Shown: positions 1 to 10,958 of the stretch, piece by piece
How the letters are laid out: every line of letters begins with the position of its first letter
Numbering within the stretch: position 1 is the stretch's first letter
Source of the DNA: Xanthostigma xanthostigma
Lineage: Eukaryota; Arthropoda; Insecta; Raphidioptera; Raphidiidae
Direction of reading: 5' to 3'
Assembly (NCBI GenBank): GCA_963575645.1
Contig: OY754475.1
Span: 3,534,001-3,598,000, forward strand
Length of the DNA: 64,000 bases
Notes under the pieces: model-generated
What the model saw: the letters and a program-made list of their open reading frames with translations, nothing else
What the model was told of the DNA's origin: nothing
Database searches by the model: none
Made by a program: the position numbers and the translations under genes

Positions 1-1560
1 TGATGTCGCTAGCAGGTGGAAGGTTTATATCAACGACAAAGTGGTTTTTTAATGACGAAATAGCTAGGCTTGTTTAGGAGTAGCATCAATTCATAATTTC
101 AGTTAATTATTTAGTTCCCTTGAGCTTGTAACAGCCGATATCGCTACACGCGAAGCCATTTTCAAGTCCTCAAAGTACTCAAGCTTTCCGTACGTTGCTC
201 AGAGCAACTAGAAACGTGAAAAAGTCACTCTTTATCAATTAAAAAAAATTGGTTGTCTGTAAAGTCGGTTTACGGACGATAGTTTTACGTGATAACGTAT
301 TCCGCTCGAATATCATATTTAATAATACATAACCTAAATTTTAGTAGCTGTCAAACTATATTTTTACCGACTAATAATTTGTTCAACCAAAGCAAAATAC
401 ATATTTTTAAGCAATTATAAAAGACTTTTAAAAGAATGTATATATAATATTTTATATTTGTTTACAAACCGTATAATTTATCTGGCCATCTGTCAGATGT
501 AGCTTTCGCTGGAATAGCCGAAAAAAATGTTGAACGCACACTACTCTCTGACGTCACGCGAGAAGAGAGAGACTATCGCTTATATCGCGCTCTCGCTTGC
601 GGGACGTTACTCTTTTTCGTGCGTGCAGCCGGTGTTTCATCAATTTATAAGACGTTATCATGTCAAAAGTCAAATAAAACCCAGCTTTTTCAATAGAAAA
701 ATATTTTTAAGATCTAATGTAACCGAAATGTTACTTTATTATCTATTCGTTTTTTCTTCAACATAAAAATCGACTACCACTCTTTTTCCATACAGTATCT
801 AGTGATTGTACGACAAACAGCTGACCATCGGTCACCACCCTAATACAACAAGGCGTATAGAGGAGCGTTGGGTCAGACACTTGATATATGTCTGACAAAT
901 TGACTCGCGTTTGTAAAAAGTCACCAATTGATTTGAATTGGGGTTAGATTTGTCTTCCTCGTAACGGAAGGATATTTGTTTTTTGTTAGCCTTACAAATC
1001 TTCCAGCGGGGATTTGACTACATTTATTATTCCTGAATTTGTATTCAATAAAGAAATGTCGTATTTAAAACTAAATAAATCTTATCGCTAACATAATTTG
1101 TTTCTAAGAGGTTGTCTTCATTTTAAGAATTGGTGCAAGAAGCATGAAATGGTTCAATTAAATCGATTTTGATATTTTTTTTAATGTCTAGTATTTTCTA
1201 CTAAAAAAAAAATGTTTGGTTTAAAGACACTAATTTTAAACACGGTTTTTTAGATCGTTTTTAAGGTCGTCATTATGACATAGTTGAGTACACGGTGTCC
1301 TGGTTTGCACGACTTGTCGGTTTGTACGTGTCTGCGTTTCCGAACGTCCTGTATTTCGAAAGAACATGCATATACAGTGCGTTCACAAACGATGTAAATT
1401 GCTAAATAAAAATGAGATATCTAAATGAAGAAAATTATTCAGCAACATAATTCCGTTTTTTTCATTTATTTACCATAATATATTACATCACAAGGGCTTC
1501 ACCTCGGGCTCATGACGCGCAGGGCCGAGATTTCAACTTTTAAGGCCCGTGTGGTGTATA
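1..1560. other. No gene recognised; AT-rich DNA
   Basis: No long open frame, RNA gene or complete transposon is visible. A short palindromic CCATCTGTCAGATG motif lies near 487; related CATCTGTCA/GTCAGATG words recur in several repeats of this window. The 79-codon frame at 527-766 has no recognisable protein character. Confidence 0.6.
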
Positions 1561-1794
1561 CGATTTTTCTTCATATCCGCTCGAAAGTACGTACTTTCGT
1601 CAGCAGGGACGAAAGATTGACATTTTACTAGTGAGAACGGCGGAAGGAAAAAATTTCTCATGCGTATTTATACTCGTAACTAGGGTTACCGCTGTCATTT
1701 AATATAATACATAACAGGGAGTAAATGTCAAACTTTCGTCCCTGCTATAAGGGACGAAAGTACGTAGTTTCGATCGAGGTATAAAGAAAAAATC
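1561..1794. repeat. Inverted-repeat element (MITE-like)
   Basis: Imperfect inverted repeat. The left arm (about 1561-1628) contains a CGAAAGTACGTACTTTCGTC-type word followed by CAGCAGGGACGAAAG; the right arm (about 1727-1794) carries the same words in reverse complement. Both arms also carry a GTACGTAC/GGGACGAAAG submotif, so each arm is itself partly palindromic. The interior has no coding capacity. Looks like a non-autonomous DNA transposon; no target-site duplication was identified, so the superfamily is open. Confidence 0.6.
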
Positions 1795-2316
1795 ATTTTT
1801 ACTTTAGAGTCTTCATGATTTCTTTGACCCGTCTATTAAAGAAATTCATGAAGAACATTTTCCAAACTTCAGTTAAATGAGTGTTTCTTATTCTGAAAAA
1901 TAACCGAATCAATTTGGGTTTATCTTATTGTGTGCAGGGTGATAATTGTAGAACATCGACATTTATTAATGAAGAACGGAAGACTTCTTCTGGAACAGCT
2001 TGTATTGCTGCGTCCGGCGGATTTCACACAACACACACGCGGAGTGTAGCGTTTTACCTGCAGCTCTCAGGCAGGTGTGTGTCCACATACGTAGATATTA
2101 TATATATAGATGTCGTAATATATAAAACCTACTAAGTACCGTATAGCGTTCAAACACCGTGAATACTACTAAATATTATGCTATCAACAAAACGACATCA
2201 GACCAACCCAGTTCGAATACAGTCGGACTGTATTTTCAACACCATCTATTTTCAACTGACTCACATATTTTGACATGTTTTCAATCACTACTTCTCGCGC
2301 AAAGCGTTTCTTCTTA
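1795..2316. other. No gene recognised
   Basis: AT-rich sequence between two inverted-repeat elements. The 84-codon frame at 1881-2135 has no recognisable domain. Confidence 0.5.
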
Positions 2317-2990
2317 AGCGGCCTACACACCTTGATGTTAGCTGCGATGCAGGCATCGGCTCTTATGTTTCATGATGCAAGTAGCAGTGTGTGTAGAACT
2401 CAATCACATATTTGGCATCAGTTGCGGCTTGCAGCGATGCAGAGTTTGGAATCCCATTTTGGTCGGCGAGCCACGACGCCGAGTCGGTGATGCTGGTGCT
2501 AGTTTCAGCGTGTATAGAATTGCGTCGATGCCAAGACCATATTAATTTATTTTCCCGCGCCATTTTAGAGGTTACTTTGTTGTTTGTGTGTGTAAATTCC
2601 ATGATGGAAAGAGTTCATAAACATTTATCATCTGCATACGTGTCTTTGGAATACAAATGTACTTTTAGCTCTTCTAATAAATTTGTATTTGAATAACGTT
2701 TTCTTTCTATAAACCATCTTTTTTTGACCATTTCCTTTTTGATTTCCTTTTTCTCATATTATGGAGTATAAAGAGTGCCCCAACTACTGCTAATAAAACT
2801 GGTGTTGGCAAGCACTAAGTATCTAGAAAATGACTTAACCCTACTGTTTTTGTGTTGCATGAGCATCAAGTCGATTCAGGCATCGCAATAGGTTTCGATT
2901 TAAGTAAGCGTTTATGCAACTGATGCAAGTTTCATGTAACATAAGAGTTGATGCCTGCTTCGCAGCTAACATCAAGGTGTGTAGGCCACT
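2317..2990. mobile_element. MITE with about 60-bp terminal inverted repeats
   Basis: The left end starts at 2317 with AGCGGCCTACACACCTTGAT and the right end, read backwards from 2990, gives AGTGGCCTACACACCTTGAT. Similarity continues for about 60 bp on each side with a few differences. The 670-bp interior holds short overlapping frames on both strands (2275-2490, 2363-2602, 2412-2696), none protein-like. Family knowledge: GGCCTACACAC-type ends occur on non-autonomous DNA transposons. No clear target-site duplication is seen, so no superfamily is assigned. A related word, GGCCGCTACACACGAGG, occurs at about 11522. Confidence 0.75.
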
Positions 2991-3944
2991 ATACGCTACT
3001 CAAGTCAATGGAAAAAATACGTTTGATAACGTTTAACTTCAAGTTAATAACATTTTTTTTCTGATTATTCTATGCGACTGCTACGAAATGAAAATGATAG
3101 AGGAATTGAAAATACACCAGTAGATTACCTCTGACAGGTTGAAAATACATGTATTCTATTCTATCAAACTCCACACGGACGTCAACGGATGGAAATGCTA
3201 GTTTTTAATACAAAGACAATGACAATATCCATCTCATCTTTGGAAGGGAACGTTTCACACTCGAAACATGCTGCTAACTGGTATATACATCTCTTTCTAT
3301 AGACCTCTCTTTCCGACAGGATGGGTCCGTTGTATTTATGTACAGTTTAATATCGTATTATTAACCGGATGTATGGACGCAGACGCTGGCAGTGAACGTG
3401 TAAACAGTGTCTGAGATCTTTTACAGAGATACGAACGAGCGCGCTTGCGACCGTGAAACTTGAAGACAGAAAGATCGTCCCACAGAATGCATTAAACAGG
3501 AGACATTTGTCGGACGTCAGTCAGTCATTTGCTGTATATTAAGTATATATATATACGTAAACACAACCCAGTCATTATCAGAATGTGTATGTCCCATGGA
3601 ACGCATCCGAGCATGGAAATGTGATGGTGTAGCGTGAATGGATGCATAAATTAATATTATTTACGCGATAAACTCAAAAAACAGTACGCTGGTACACGAT
3701 AACGAATTATATAGGGTGTTACATTACCGACAATGGACCTCCGATAGGCGACGTTCTAATATTTTTAAGTTGAGAAGGAAACAGTTTATTAGGTTCGTTA
3801 TTTATTGTTGAAGATGTGCTTCTTAACGCAGGCTATGGACGCAGACCGAAAACTCAAGCCATAGATGAGCAGTTAACTAGGGAAAAAACAAGCCAGTAAA
3901 TAGTCACGTCACGTCAAAAGTTATTGTTTAATATAGAGTATAAT
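2991..3944. other. No gene recognised
   Basis: No coherent coding frame and no complete repeat. Contains a short (TA)n run near 3544. Confidence 0.5.
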
Positions 3945-4160
3945 ATTCTGAATAACAGCCTAAACGAAACGCATTATGTGACCAGTCTATCTTGGAAATC
4001 CAAGGTAGCTGGTTCGACCCGCGACAACGCCAATATATGACTTTGTTTTTACTAATGACAGTGGACATACTTGTGTCGACGGTTCTCAGAATAAATTCTG
4101 AAAATGATTTCTGTAAATCACGGGTTCGATCTTGAGTCGTCTGATGATTAAATAAATAAA
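3945..4160. repeat. tRNA-derived SINE debris (two B-box-like sites)
   Basis: Two sequences resembling the RNA polymerase III B box lie 110 bp apart: GGTTCGACCC at 4011-4020 and GGGTTCGAT at 4122-4130. Around the second, TAAATCACGGGTTCGATC reads like the T-arm of a tRNA. No complete A box or clover-leaf could be built, so this is old SINE material rather than a tRNA gene. The 83-codon frame on the minus strand here is the SINE read through. Confidence 0.4.
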
Positions 4161-4606
4161 CCAAAAATTTTCCGATCATTACATTTCCGCTACGTAGTTC
4201 ACAAGGTATCTTGCGAACGACCCCTGACTATTTCCAAAAGATTAAATTGGTAGAAACAAAGTGAATCGTTTCACAAGAACGGAAACGGAAACGGCGTGGG
4301 CAGTTTATTTTTCCTCAGTCAATAGGTCAAGCTTCTCACAGAAGAAATAGAAGTAGAAGAAAAACACGTTCCTAAGTCAGATCTGATAATCTTATAATTC
4401 CTTTGGTTACATGTTAAACCACTCGACCGTGGACTGTGATAATGCCCTGTGTTAGCTTGCAAATAACATTACGCGTTGATAATTAATTGCTATAAAAATG
4501 CAATAAACAAGTTTGAGTTTTATATTAAAACAAATGAATGACATCCTTCAGCAAAAGTCATTTATGTCCGTATCTTTGATAACTATGTTGTGAGAACGGG
4601 ATCTTA
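4161..4606. other. No gene recognised
   Basis: AT-rich sequence between two patches of tRNA-like SINE debris; no structure seen. Confidence 0.45.
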
Positions 4607-4675
4607 GGAAGTGGCTAATCTATAAGCCAAGTTAGTATGCTTCAATGACTAAGAGGACATCTGAGTTCAAATCTT
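4607..4675 (+). repeat. Degenerate tRNA-like SINE head
   Basis: A tRNA-like stretch ends in a B-box-like GAGTTCAAATC (4663-4673) preceded by AGTTAGTATGCTTCAATGAC, which resembles a D-arm to anticodon-arm region. The tandem units that follow begin exactly at the B-box-like end, suggesting the array grew from the SINE body. Boundaries are approximate. Confidence 0.35.
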
Positions 4676-5160
4676 TTAATCAGCAACTAAAGCTTTTCTT
4701 TGACACCAAGGACTGAAGACATTGAATGCATCAACTTAGATATCAAAGTTACAATCTTTTAATCAAGAACTGAAGTTTTTTTGACGACGAACACTAAAAA
4801 CGTTGACTTATAAGCTATTATTGTATCAAGATAAAAGATATTATTTTTCAAATCTTTTAATCAAGGCGATTTATTTGGTTGAGGAACAATTGAAATAAGC
4901 TTTACCAAAGTATCGCTTGTGGCCAACGTTTCGAATTTATATTTTCATCCTCAGGGCCTCAATGCATGAAAATATAATGGATGAAAATATAATTTTCAAA
5001 ACGTTGGCCACAAGCGATACTTTGGTAAAGCTTATTGTAATTGTTCCTCAACCAAATAAATCTCCTTCAATACATATTTTGGAACAAAACTTCTACTAAT
5101 CTTTTAATCAAGAACTAAAATTGTTTGATGACATAGACTAAAAAGTTGTTGTTTCCTTAG
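4670..5160 (+). repeat. Degenerate tandem repeat keyed on AATCTTTTAATCA
   Basis: The word AATCTTTTAATCA recurs near 4671, 4751, 4850 and 5097. Each is followed by a related sequence (AGAACTRAARTT, TTTGAYGACRW, GACTAAAAA). Units of about 80-100 bp are diverged. The third unit is interrupted after AATCTTTTAATCAAG by the foldback element at 4868-5062. Confidence 0.6.
4868..5062. mobile_element. Foldback/hairpin element
   Basis: Near-perfect inverted repeat with arms of about 80 bp. The left arm opens with GATTTATTTGGTTGAGGAAC (from 4868); the right arm closes with GTTCCTCAACCAAATAAATC (to 5062). Both arms contain the reverse-complementary pair ACCAAAGTATCGCTTGTGGC/GCCACAAGCGATACTTTGGT. The spacer is about 30 bp. 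Arm length and identity indicate a hairpin-type non-autonomous element inserted into the surrounding tandem repeat. No unambiguous target-site duplication. Confidence 0.75.
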
Positions 5161-5162
5161 CA

Positions 5163-6241
5163 ATTATGAACAGTTTATAGACGAATTTGAAACTGTTGAA
5201 AAGAAGTTTCCTTGAGAAAAACAGGAATATTGGATTTTTATTAAGTTAGTTGATTGATACAGGCGCGTAGTTGTGGTTTGTTTTTCTTCTCTTTTTAGCA
5301 TGATAATTTTATTGCACTTTGAGGAACAGACTAAAGTGCTGAACGTGATAATATTTTTGACTAGACTAGTCATCAAATTTCTGTTAGCACATGGAAGACC
5401 TATTTTTTTTTTTGGCCATACTAAATATATTTGATTCTAGAATTCGACTTTCATGGATTCTTTGAATTAACTAATACTCAAGGCATCGTTTCTGAATGTT
5501 CATCAATTCCGAAGACAACTGAAAATACATTAGATACCTACAGTTTATAAATGAAGCGTTCACTTTTAAGGAAATGAATATTTGAGCGATTATTGAGCAT
5601 TGCATACGAATGTTAAAAAAGCAGCTGAAATTATTCATTTAGTGAACGCAAGGTGTTTCTTATATAAATATACTAAACAAAGCCCAGATATGTGTCGACA
5701 AGGTGGCATAAACAAAAAAATATACTGCACGAAAAATTAAACACAATCTTTACGCTTGGAAAAAACACAACGCTGTCAAGAAGCATGGCATGATGATGGT
5801 GCCACGAGCGACATCAAAAACAAATGAAAAACAACAAATAAATGACAACACAAAAACAGATGAAGTTATATGCACAAAAAAACAAATAATACTACAGTGC
5901 CAGAATGAACAAATGAACACAAAAAATAAATGAATACGCGTTGATTATAAAAATAAATGTTGAATGATAAGAATAAATGCAGTGAAAATATTTATCAAAG
6001 GACATGTACTTGCAGTTTACAAGTGGAGTGCGAATATTAATAAGATAGGTTTTTAAAACAACACCTCGCTGAGTTGTCAGTTGACAAAGGCTTAGACAAG
6101 TGTAAATTATAGAGCTCTTATTTGATACGCGATGCCACAAAAATCTAGTAAATTACCATCTACAAATTCTCAAGTTCTTTAACGATGTTATAAAATATGA
6201 AACGGACGTTTTTAATCATTAATCTTTCATAAATCATGCGC
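5163..6241. other. No gene recognised
   Basis: AT-rich. An A-rich stretch with repeated ACAAATGA/ACAAATAAATGA words spans about 5810-5935. Frames at 5164-5376 and 5892-6140 (minus) have no recognisable product. Confidence 0.5.
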
Positions 6242-6588
6242 TTAAAAGACTGCGCACATACTTGTTTGCACGACCTGCACAGCACCGAGCAAAAAAGCAT
6301 GTCCTTGTTATTCAACGGAGTAGCGCACATTAAACCAGCACCTCCAACCAGCAGCCAGCAACGATCGTCATTCGGTTGCTTGCAATTTCTGCCTAACTTT
6401 GCTTAACCGATCTGTCGAATTTTATTAATTAATTTGCATTGATAAAACCACTAGAAATGTCTACCGCACATTACGGAATACGGGCTGGTTTATGCTGGTC
6501 TATAAGATGCGAAGTCGTTCAAGTTGCAGGTTTGTGCAGTGCAGGTCGTGCAGGTTTAAGCTTGGCAAGTGTGCGCGATGTCTAAAGG
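6242..6588. mobile_element. MITE with imperfect terminal inverted repeats
   Basis: The left end (6242-6290) contains GACTGCGCACATACTTG and TGCACGACCTGCAC. The right end (6535-6588), read in reverse complement, contains GACATCGCGCACACTTG and TGCACGACCTGCACTGCAC. The arms differ by small indels. The interior is non-coding. Superfamily not assigned. Confidence 0.6.
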
Positions 6589-6702
6589 GTTCATAGACCG
6601 CTAAGAGAGCTTGATATTCATTGTAAATTATTCATTTTCGTCCCGCCACAAAATATATCCTATCAGCAAAACTAGTGTAGAATTACTGTATTGCTACCTC
6701 AC

Positions 6703-6855
6703 TTAAAGAACTCCCCCAAACGCCTTTCACTTCTCACTGCGCAAAAAAAAATCGCCATCGCATCGACATGACCCCATAACTGTTTTTTAAAGAACTCCCC
6801 CCAAATGCTTTCCCCTTCTCACTGCGCAAAAAAAAACGCCATCGCATTGTCTGGA
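6703..6855 (+). repeat. 84-bp tandem duplication
   Basis: TTAAAGAACTCCCCC starts at 6703 and again at 6787. Each is followed by CTTCTCACTGCGCAAAAAAA and CGCCATCGCAT. The two units are close in sequence with small differences. The AAAAAACGCCATCGC word occurs again at about 40448, so the unit may derive from a dispersed repeat. Confidence 0.65.
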
Positions 6856-7356
6856 AGAAACAATGGCTTATAAAATCTTCCGTTGACACGAACTGTCATT
6901 ATTATTAAATTGGCTGTGCTCGGTTTATCGGAATTCAATTGTATTTTAACATTTGACCTCACGCATTGTGGCGACGGTATATTAGTTAAAGCATACCTAA
7001 GATCCAAAGACTATCTTTTAATACGGTATAAAATAATTAATAGTTTATACAGGCAACACTGTTTAGCTGTTTTGTGGTAAATTACAACAATTCGCGACAT
7101 AAATTACTGTAATTTATATTATAAATATAAATAAATAATATAAAGCCGTTTGGTGCTGTGTTGGTTTCTAGCAGTCTAATTAATAATTCTAATAAAATAT
7201 TACTGACAAATTATTTTATGCGAATTTATTTTATTTTAGTTGATGGCGTATTAAAATTCAATTATACGTCGATTTTATTTATTGACTATAAAAGGGCATT
7301 ATTTATTGGAAGAATCGCGGAAATTATTTTACTTCTTGCATAACAATTATATCACA
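6856..7356. other. No gene recognised
   Basis: Very AT-rich sequence; short overlapping frames on both strands with no protein character. Confidence 0.45.
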
Positions 7357-7567
7357 CTAGCGGCCACCGTGTCTTCATCGACTTACGATGCCACGAAAAA
7401 CGCTTTTATTTTAACGCGATAATATAATATAGCCTGTGTCCATCCTGAAGGTCCATTCTAAATACTGTTGAAAACAATTTTGAAATCGAATGAGTAGTTT
7501 CGGAGATTACCTCCTACATCCAAACTTATAAACTTTTTCTTTTTATAATATTAGTATAGAATATAGA
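7357..7567 (-). mobile_element. Helitron-like element, family A
   Basis: On the minus strand it runs from a TCTATACTAATATTATAAA start (near 7560), through the family-A body (GGATGTAGGAGGTAATCTCC, GGACCTTCAGGATGGACA, AAAAGCGTTTTTCG), to CTAG at 7357-7360 followed by T. There are no terminal inverted repeats. This 5'-TC, 3'-CTAG|T layout matches Helitrons. Family A has ten copies in this window. The GAAGCCGG segment usually present before the 3' end is reduced here. Confidence 0.6.
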
Positions 7568-7578
7568 TAAGACAGCGC

Positions 7579-7661
7579 GAACGTGCGGCTTATATCTATC
7601 TCTGTAGTTAGGGTTGCCCCAACTTGCTAGGCAAAGATAGAGATTGGCCGCCCGCACGTTC
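7579..7661. repeat. Short inverted repeat
   Basis: GAACGTGCGGC followed by TATCTATCTCT (from 7579) is mirrored by AAAGATAGAGATTGGCCGCCC and GCACGTTC (to 7661). The arms are about 28 bp with a small indel and a spacer of about 28 bp. It lies just beyond the 5' end of a family-A Helitron-like copy. Confidence 0.5.
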
Positions 7662-8554
7662 TATCTCTCTCACTATGTGTGACCACTTCATATTGTGAAG
7701 GTACATATATGGCACAGTCTATAGAAGTATGGGGTCTATGCAACGACATGGTCGCTAAAAATCACAATGGTGTGTAACGAAAGCGTGCGATTGTCAAACG
7801 GGAAACAAACGCATCGATCGGTAGACAAATCCTGTTATTGAACGAAAAATTACGAGTTTTCTATACCTTAGGGTCAAAACATATACGAGCTTCTTTTTTC
7901 TGACCCGGCTTATAATAATAATTTTATGGACTCTGGCAGCCTCGTGGGCTCTAGGCAGAACCGTAGAGGGAATGGATTTTTTCAATCGAGTTGAAAATAA
8001 AAATAAAAAAGTGTCTTAAGTGCAAGGCCCTAGGCATCGTGTCTGGTGATTCTACGCTCTTAAAATGAACAAATGCGTATTTTTACTTTTTTAGTTGCAA
8101 TTAAAATAAAAATCGTTACGCTAGAGTTATATACACCAAAAGACCGTTACGAGAATTAGTTATTCTGTCATCTTTGATAATAATATGAAATTAACCCTTA
8201 ATTCTTGCCATATTTTAAAACCATTAAGATTACTCATCAAGATAAACAAATATCCACTTCTGTTGATGTCCAGTTAAAATGAAATGCAATTATAACAAAT
8301 ATTTTGTGTTCAACAAAGACGGAAGTATATTAAAAACGACAGGAAATAAGTCATGCTGTCAAACCGAAGAAAGATATGAAACGGTGTTTTTAGATATCGT
8401 GCTAATAAAATATGGTAGGTTATGCTTCGTTTTTGTCTCGGTCAGTTGGTACACCTGTTTTTTTTATTTCTCTTAATATTTTTCAATGTAGAGTTTTGTG
8501 TGACAAGTTGTCATTAGATTTAACAAAAAAAAAGTTATTTTTTTTATTTATACG
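7662..8554. other. No gene recognised
   Basis: No structure beyond short chance frames. CTCTAGGCAGAACC at about 7950 and GGCCCTAGGCATCG at about 8025 resemble ends of GGCCCTAGGCA-type transposons, but no complete element could be closed. Confidence 0.4.
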
Positions 8555-8645
8555 TAAAACTACTACCCGTTATCCGATTGAGCTGAAATTTTGCATACGT
8601 ACATCTAATTCCGATGACAATACGATATAATAATTAACTGACCGG
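8555..8645 (+). repeat. Dispersed repeat family D, copy 1
   Basis: CCCGTTATCCGATTGAGCTG, AAATTTTGCATACGTA and TTCCGATGACAATACGATAT recur in diverged form at 55655-55745. These phrases have the look of a transposon tail, but family and limits are unknown. Confidence 0.5.
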
Positions 8646-8743
8646 TCCGGTTATCGTCCGGATGCAAATCGCACTTTAAGTACAGCACACCAAAAACTTA
8701 AAAATAAAATAGGTAAAAAGCTTTTTAATAGTTGAACGGGTTT

Positions 8744-8973
8744 GTTGTACAATCGACGAGAAACTAGAAAGTGATTATGGGTCACCATAAGAGGCTTTGA
8801 ATAAACTAAAATAAAATCGTGGGGGGTCGAAGGGGAGAGTTGAAAGGTAAATATGATTTCCAATCTCAAACAAATAAACTGAGAGCGCCCCACGATTTTA
8901 TTTTAGTATAATCAAGGCCCCATGGTGACTCATAATTATTTTCTAGTCTTTAGTACATCATCGATTGTACAAT
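8744..8973. mobile_element. Foldback element (about 100-bp arms)
   Basis: The left arm begins GTTGTACAATCGA (8745) and includes GGGTCACCATAAGAGGC and ACTAAAATAAAATCGTGGGG. The right arm is the reverse complement, ending TCGATTGTACAAT near 8973. Similarity between arms is high but imperfect, with indels. The spacer is about 50 bp around 8835-8880. Non-coding. Confidence 0.7.
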
Positions 8974-9030
8974 AATATTTTATTTGTGAAATATAACTCT
9001 AATAATTTAGAGTGATGATGATCCTGCTTC

Positions 9031-9267
9031 AATGTTGGAAGATTAAAAAGGAAGAATCCTGATGGCATAGGATCGATGAAACAAAGCAAATACTGAAGGT
9101 TTTTATTGCATTTTATTGTCTGACGTTTCGGCAATCTTTATGCCATCTTCGGAGAATCAATGCTGTCTGTTTTCTCAGACAATGAAATGCAATAAAAACC
9201 TTCAGTATTTGCTTTGTTTCGTCGATCCTATGCCACCAGGATTCTTCCTTTTTAATCTTCCAATATT
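9031..9267. mobile_element. Foldback element with 90-bp arms
   Basis: The left arm from about 9031 runs TTGGAAGATTAAAAAGGAAG, AATCCTGATGGCATAGGATC, ACAAAGCAAATACTGAAGGT. The right arm to about 9267 is its reverse complement with very few changes. The loop (about 9122-9175) contains GACGTTTCGGCAATC and GCCATCTTCGGAGAA. No coding potential. Confidence 0.8.
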
Positions 9268-10574
9268 TTATTTGTGTTGCGTTTTACATTAACCACGCTG
9301 TATATTAAACAATAATCACTAATTATTACATATGGAACAATAAAAACACAGTAATGCCATATGCATTACAAATGATAAGATCGGCGACTATAACATGCCG
9401 TGTCTGATGAACGCACATCGGGTATTTCTTCTTGCGGTGTTAATTTATCAAAAAATTATTTTATGTTTGCGTTTTTAACGTACAAACGACTTTTTAAAAT
9501 AATTATTATTTGCATGATGTTCGGTTCCACCAGCGCGCGAAACCAGTAATTACTTAATTAATTTCGGTCACCCGTTCATATAAAACATTAATAATTTTTT
9601 TCAGGTCATCAACTGTTCCGCTTATCTGGGCCTAGTACCAACGGGGAAGACGTATATCTATAATATACAGAAAGTAACTATAGGGCCCGGCAATCGGGGC
9701 CCGCGCAATTGTAAATGGCAGTTGCGTTTATATACGGTTGGATCGGCAAGATCCACTTTACACACGAGTGCGAAATGGGTCATTTTACTGTCGCTATACA
9801 AGCGCGATGAGCAATTTATAGAAAGGTGTGCAAAAAAAATTTTCAATTGAAGATAGACTGGACTGTTGGTGATCTACATGGACATTCCTCGCTGGTATAA
9901 TACGCGCCACGGATCTAAAAGGTTCGGAAGTTAGTCACAAACGGCGTCGCAAAGGCACATGTTAGGCCGTTAAGACTCCCACCACCTCTCAGCTACCTGC
10001 ACGGAACGTGCGCTCGTCGGTGATTGGCCGTGATCGCTCGTTGCGTTTGTCAATTGTCGCTTTCCTGCTTTAAAGTAAAGTCGAGTACGCTATTGTCAAG
10101 TTGTTATTGTTACTTAAGTTTTGTTGAGTTGCGAGTTTGTAGTTTTTCAACAGACTGTACAAGCGCAAGCCCGCATTCGCATCTAACTTCCGAGACTTTT
10201 AGATTCGTGGCGAGTATTATATTTTCGGTTCATGGACAACCTGAGAAACAGTAGCCTAAAGTATTTTTATAATTTTAGAGCACATAAATAACATAATAAA
10301 CTTTAATTATACAGACGAACGATATTCTAGCACAATATCAGTTTGTGATAGAAAAAGATGGAACGGTACACGAAAAAACACAGATAGTGAATCATCTGTA
10401 AAACCTTAATTACTTAAAAATACCAACACGGCTTCGGAATTATTAATCCAAAAGTTTGACGACGGCGAAAAAAACTTTATTAATTATAAACCTCTGCTCA
10501 ATCGATACAAGATATATTGAATACAAAAAGCGTCAACAATATATTGTAATTTTATTTCAAATATTAAAATGTAA
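9268..10574. other. No gene recognised; GC-richer block at about 9890-10260
   Basis: Mostly AT-rich. A GC-richer block at about 9890-10260 includes an inverted CCAAT box (GATTGGCC, 10022-10029). It could be a promoter or a retrotransposon LTR, but I could find neither a paired LTR nor a target duplication. The 76-codon frame at 10024-10254 is Ser/Cys-rich and not recognisable. Confidence 0.4.
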
Positions 10575-10958
10575 CTAGAGTGACCTGTGCGAATTAGTCG
10601 CACTAAATAAGTATAATAATTATCACTTTACAAAATTATTTTTTAAATATGATTGCAGGTATTCAATTCATTTCTAATTTTGCACATTTCTTATAACGTT
10701 CTTCTTTTTGTTGTATTACAATATAAAGCTCAGATGACAGATCGTAGAAATATTTTACTAAAATTGTCATATAGAGGCGCAAGTAGCAAAAGCGTTGAGC
10801 TAAGCCGTCAGATGGCAGTATGCAGTATTGTGTCTGTTGTATTACAATATGAAGGTTAGATGACAGATCGAAGTGTTGACGTTTCAAAATTAAAACCGTC
10901 AGATGACAGACGTTGTTCAGCGTTGCCATCTTTAACCTAAGCGTATTAATATATATGA
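10575..10958 (-). mobile_element. Helitron-like element, family X, copy 1
   Basis: Read on the minus strand it begins TCATATATATTAATACGC and ends in CTAG (10575-10578). It is flanked by A before TC and T after CTAG. Eight bases before CTAG is a perfect hairpin, GTGCGA-N5-TCGCAC (10587-10603). TC start, subterminal 3' hairpin, CTAG end, A|T target and no terminal inverted repeats are the classical Helitron hallmarks. No Rep/helicase is encoded, so it is non-autonomous. The interior on the plus strand has a 68-codon frame and several GTCAGATGRCAG words. Confidence 0.75.

Noticed and set aside
9950..10320. Possible solo LTR (TGTTAGGCCG...ATACA) or promoter with a CCAAT box
   Set aside because: No second LTR, no primer-binding site and no matching target duplication; the limits would be arbitrary.
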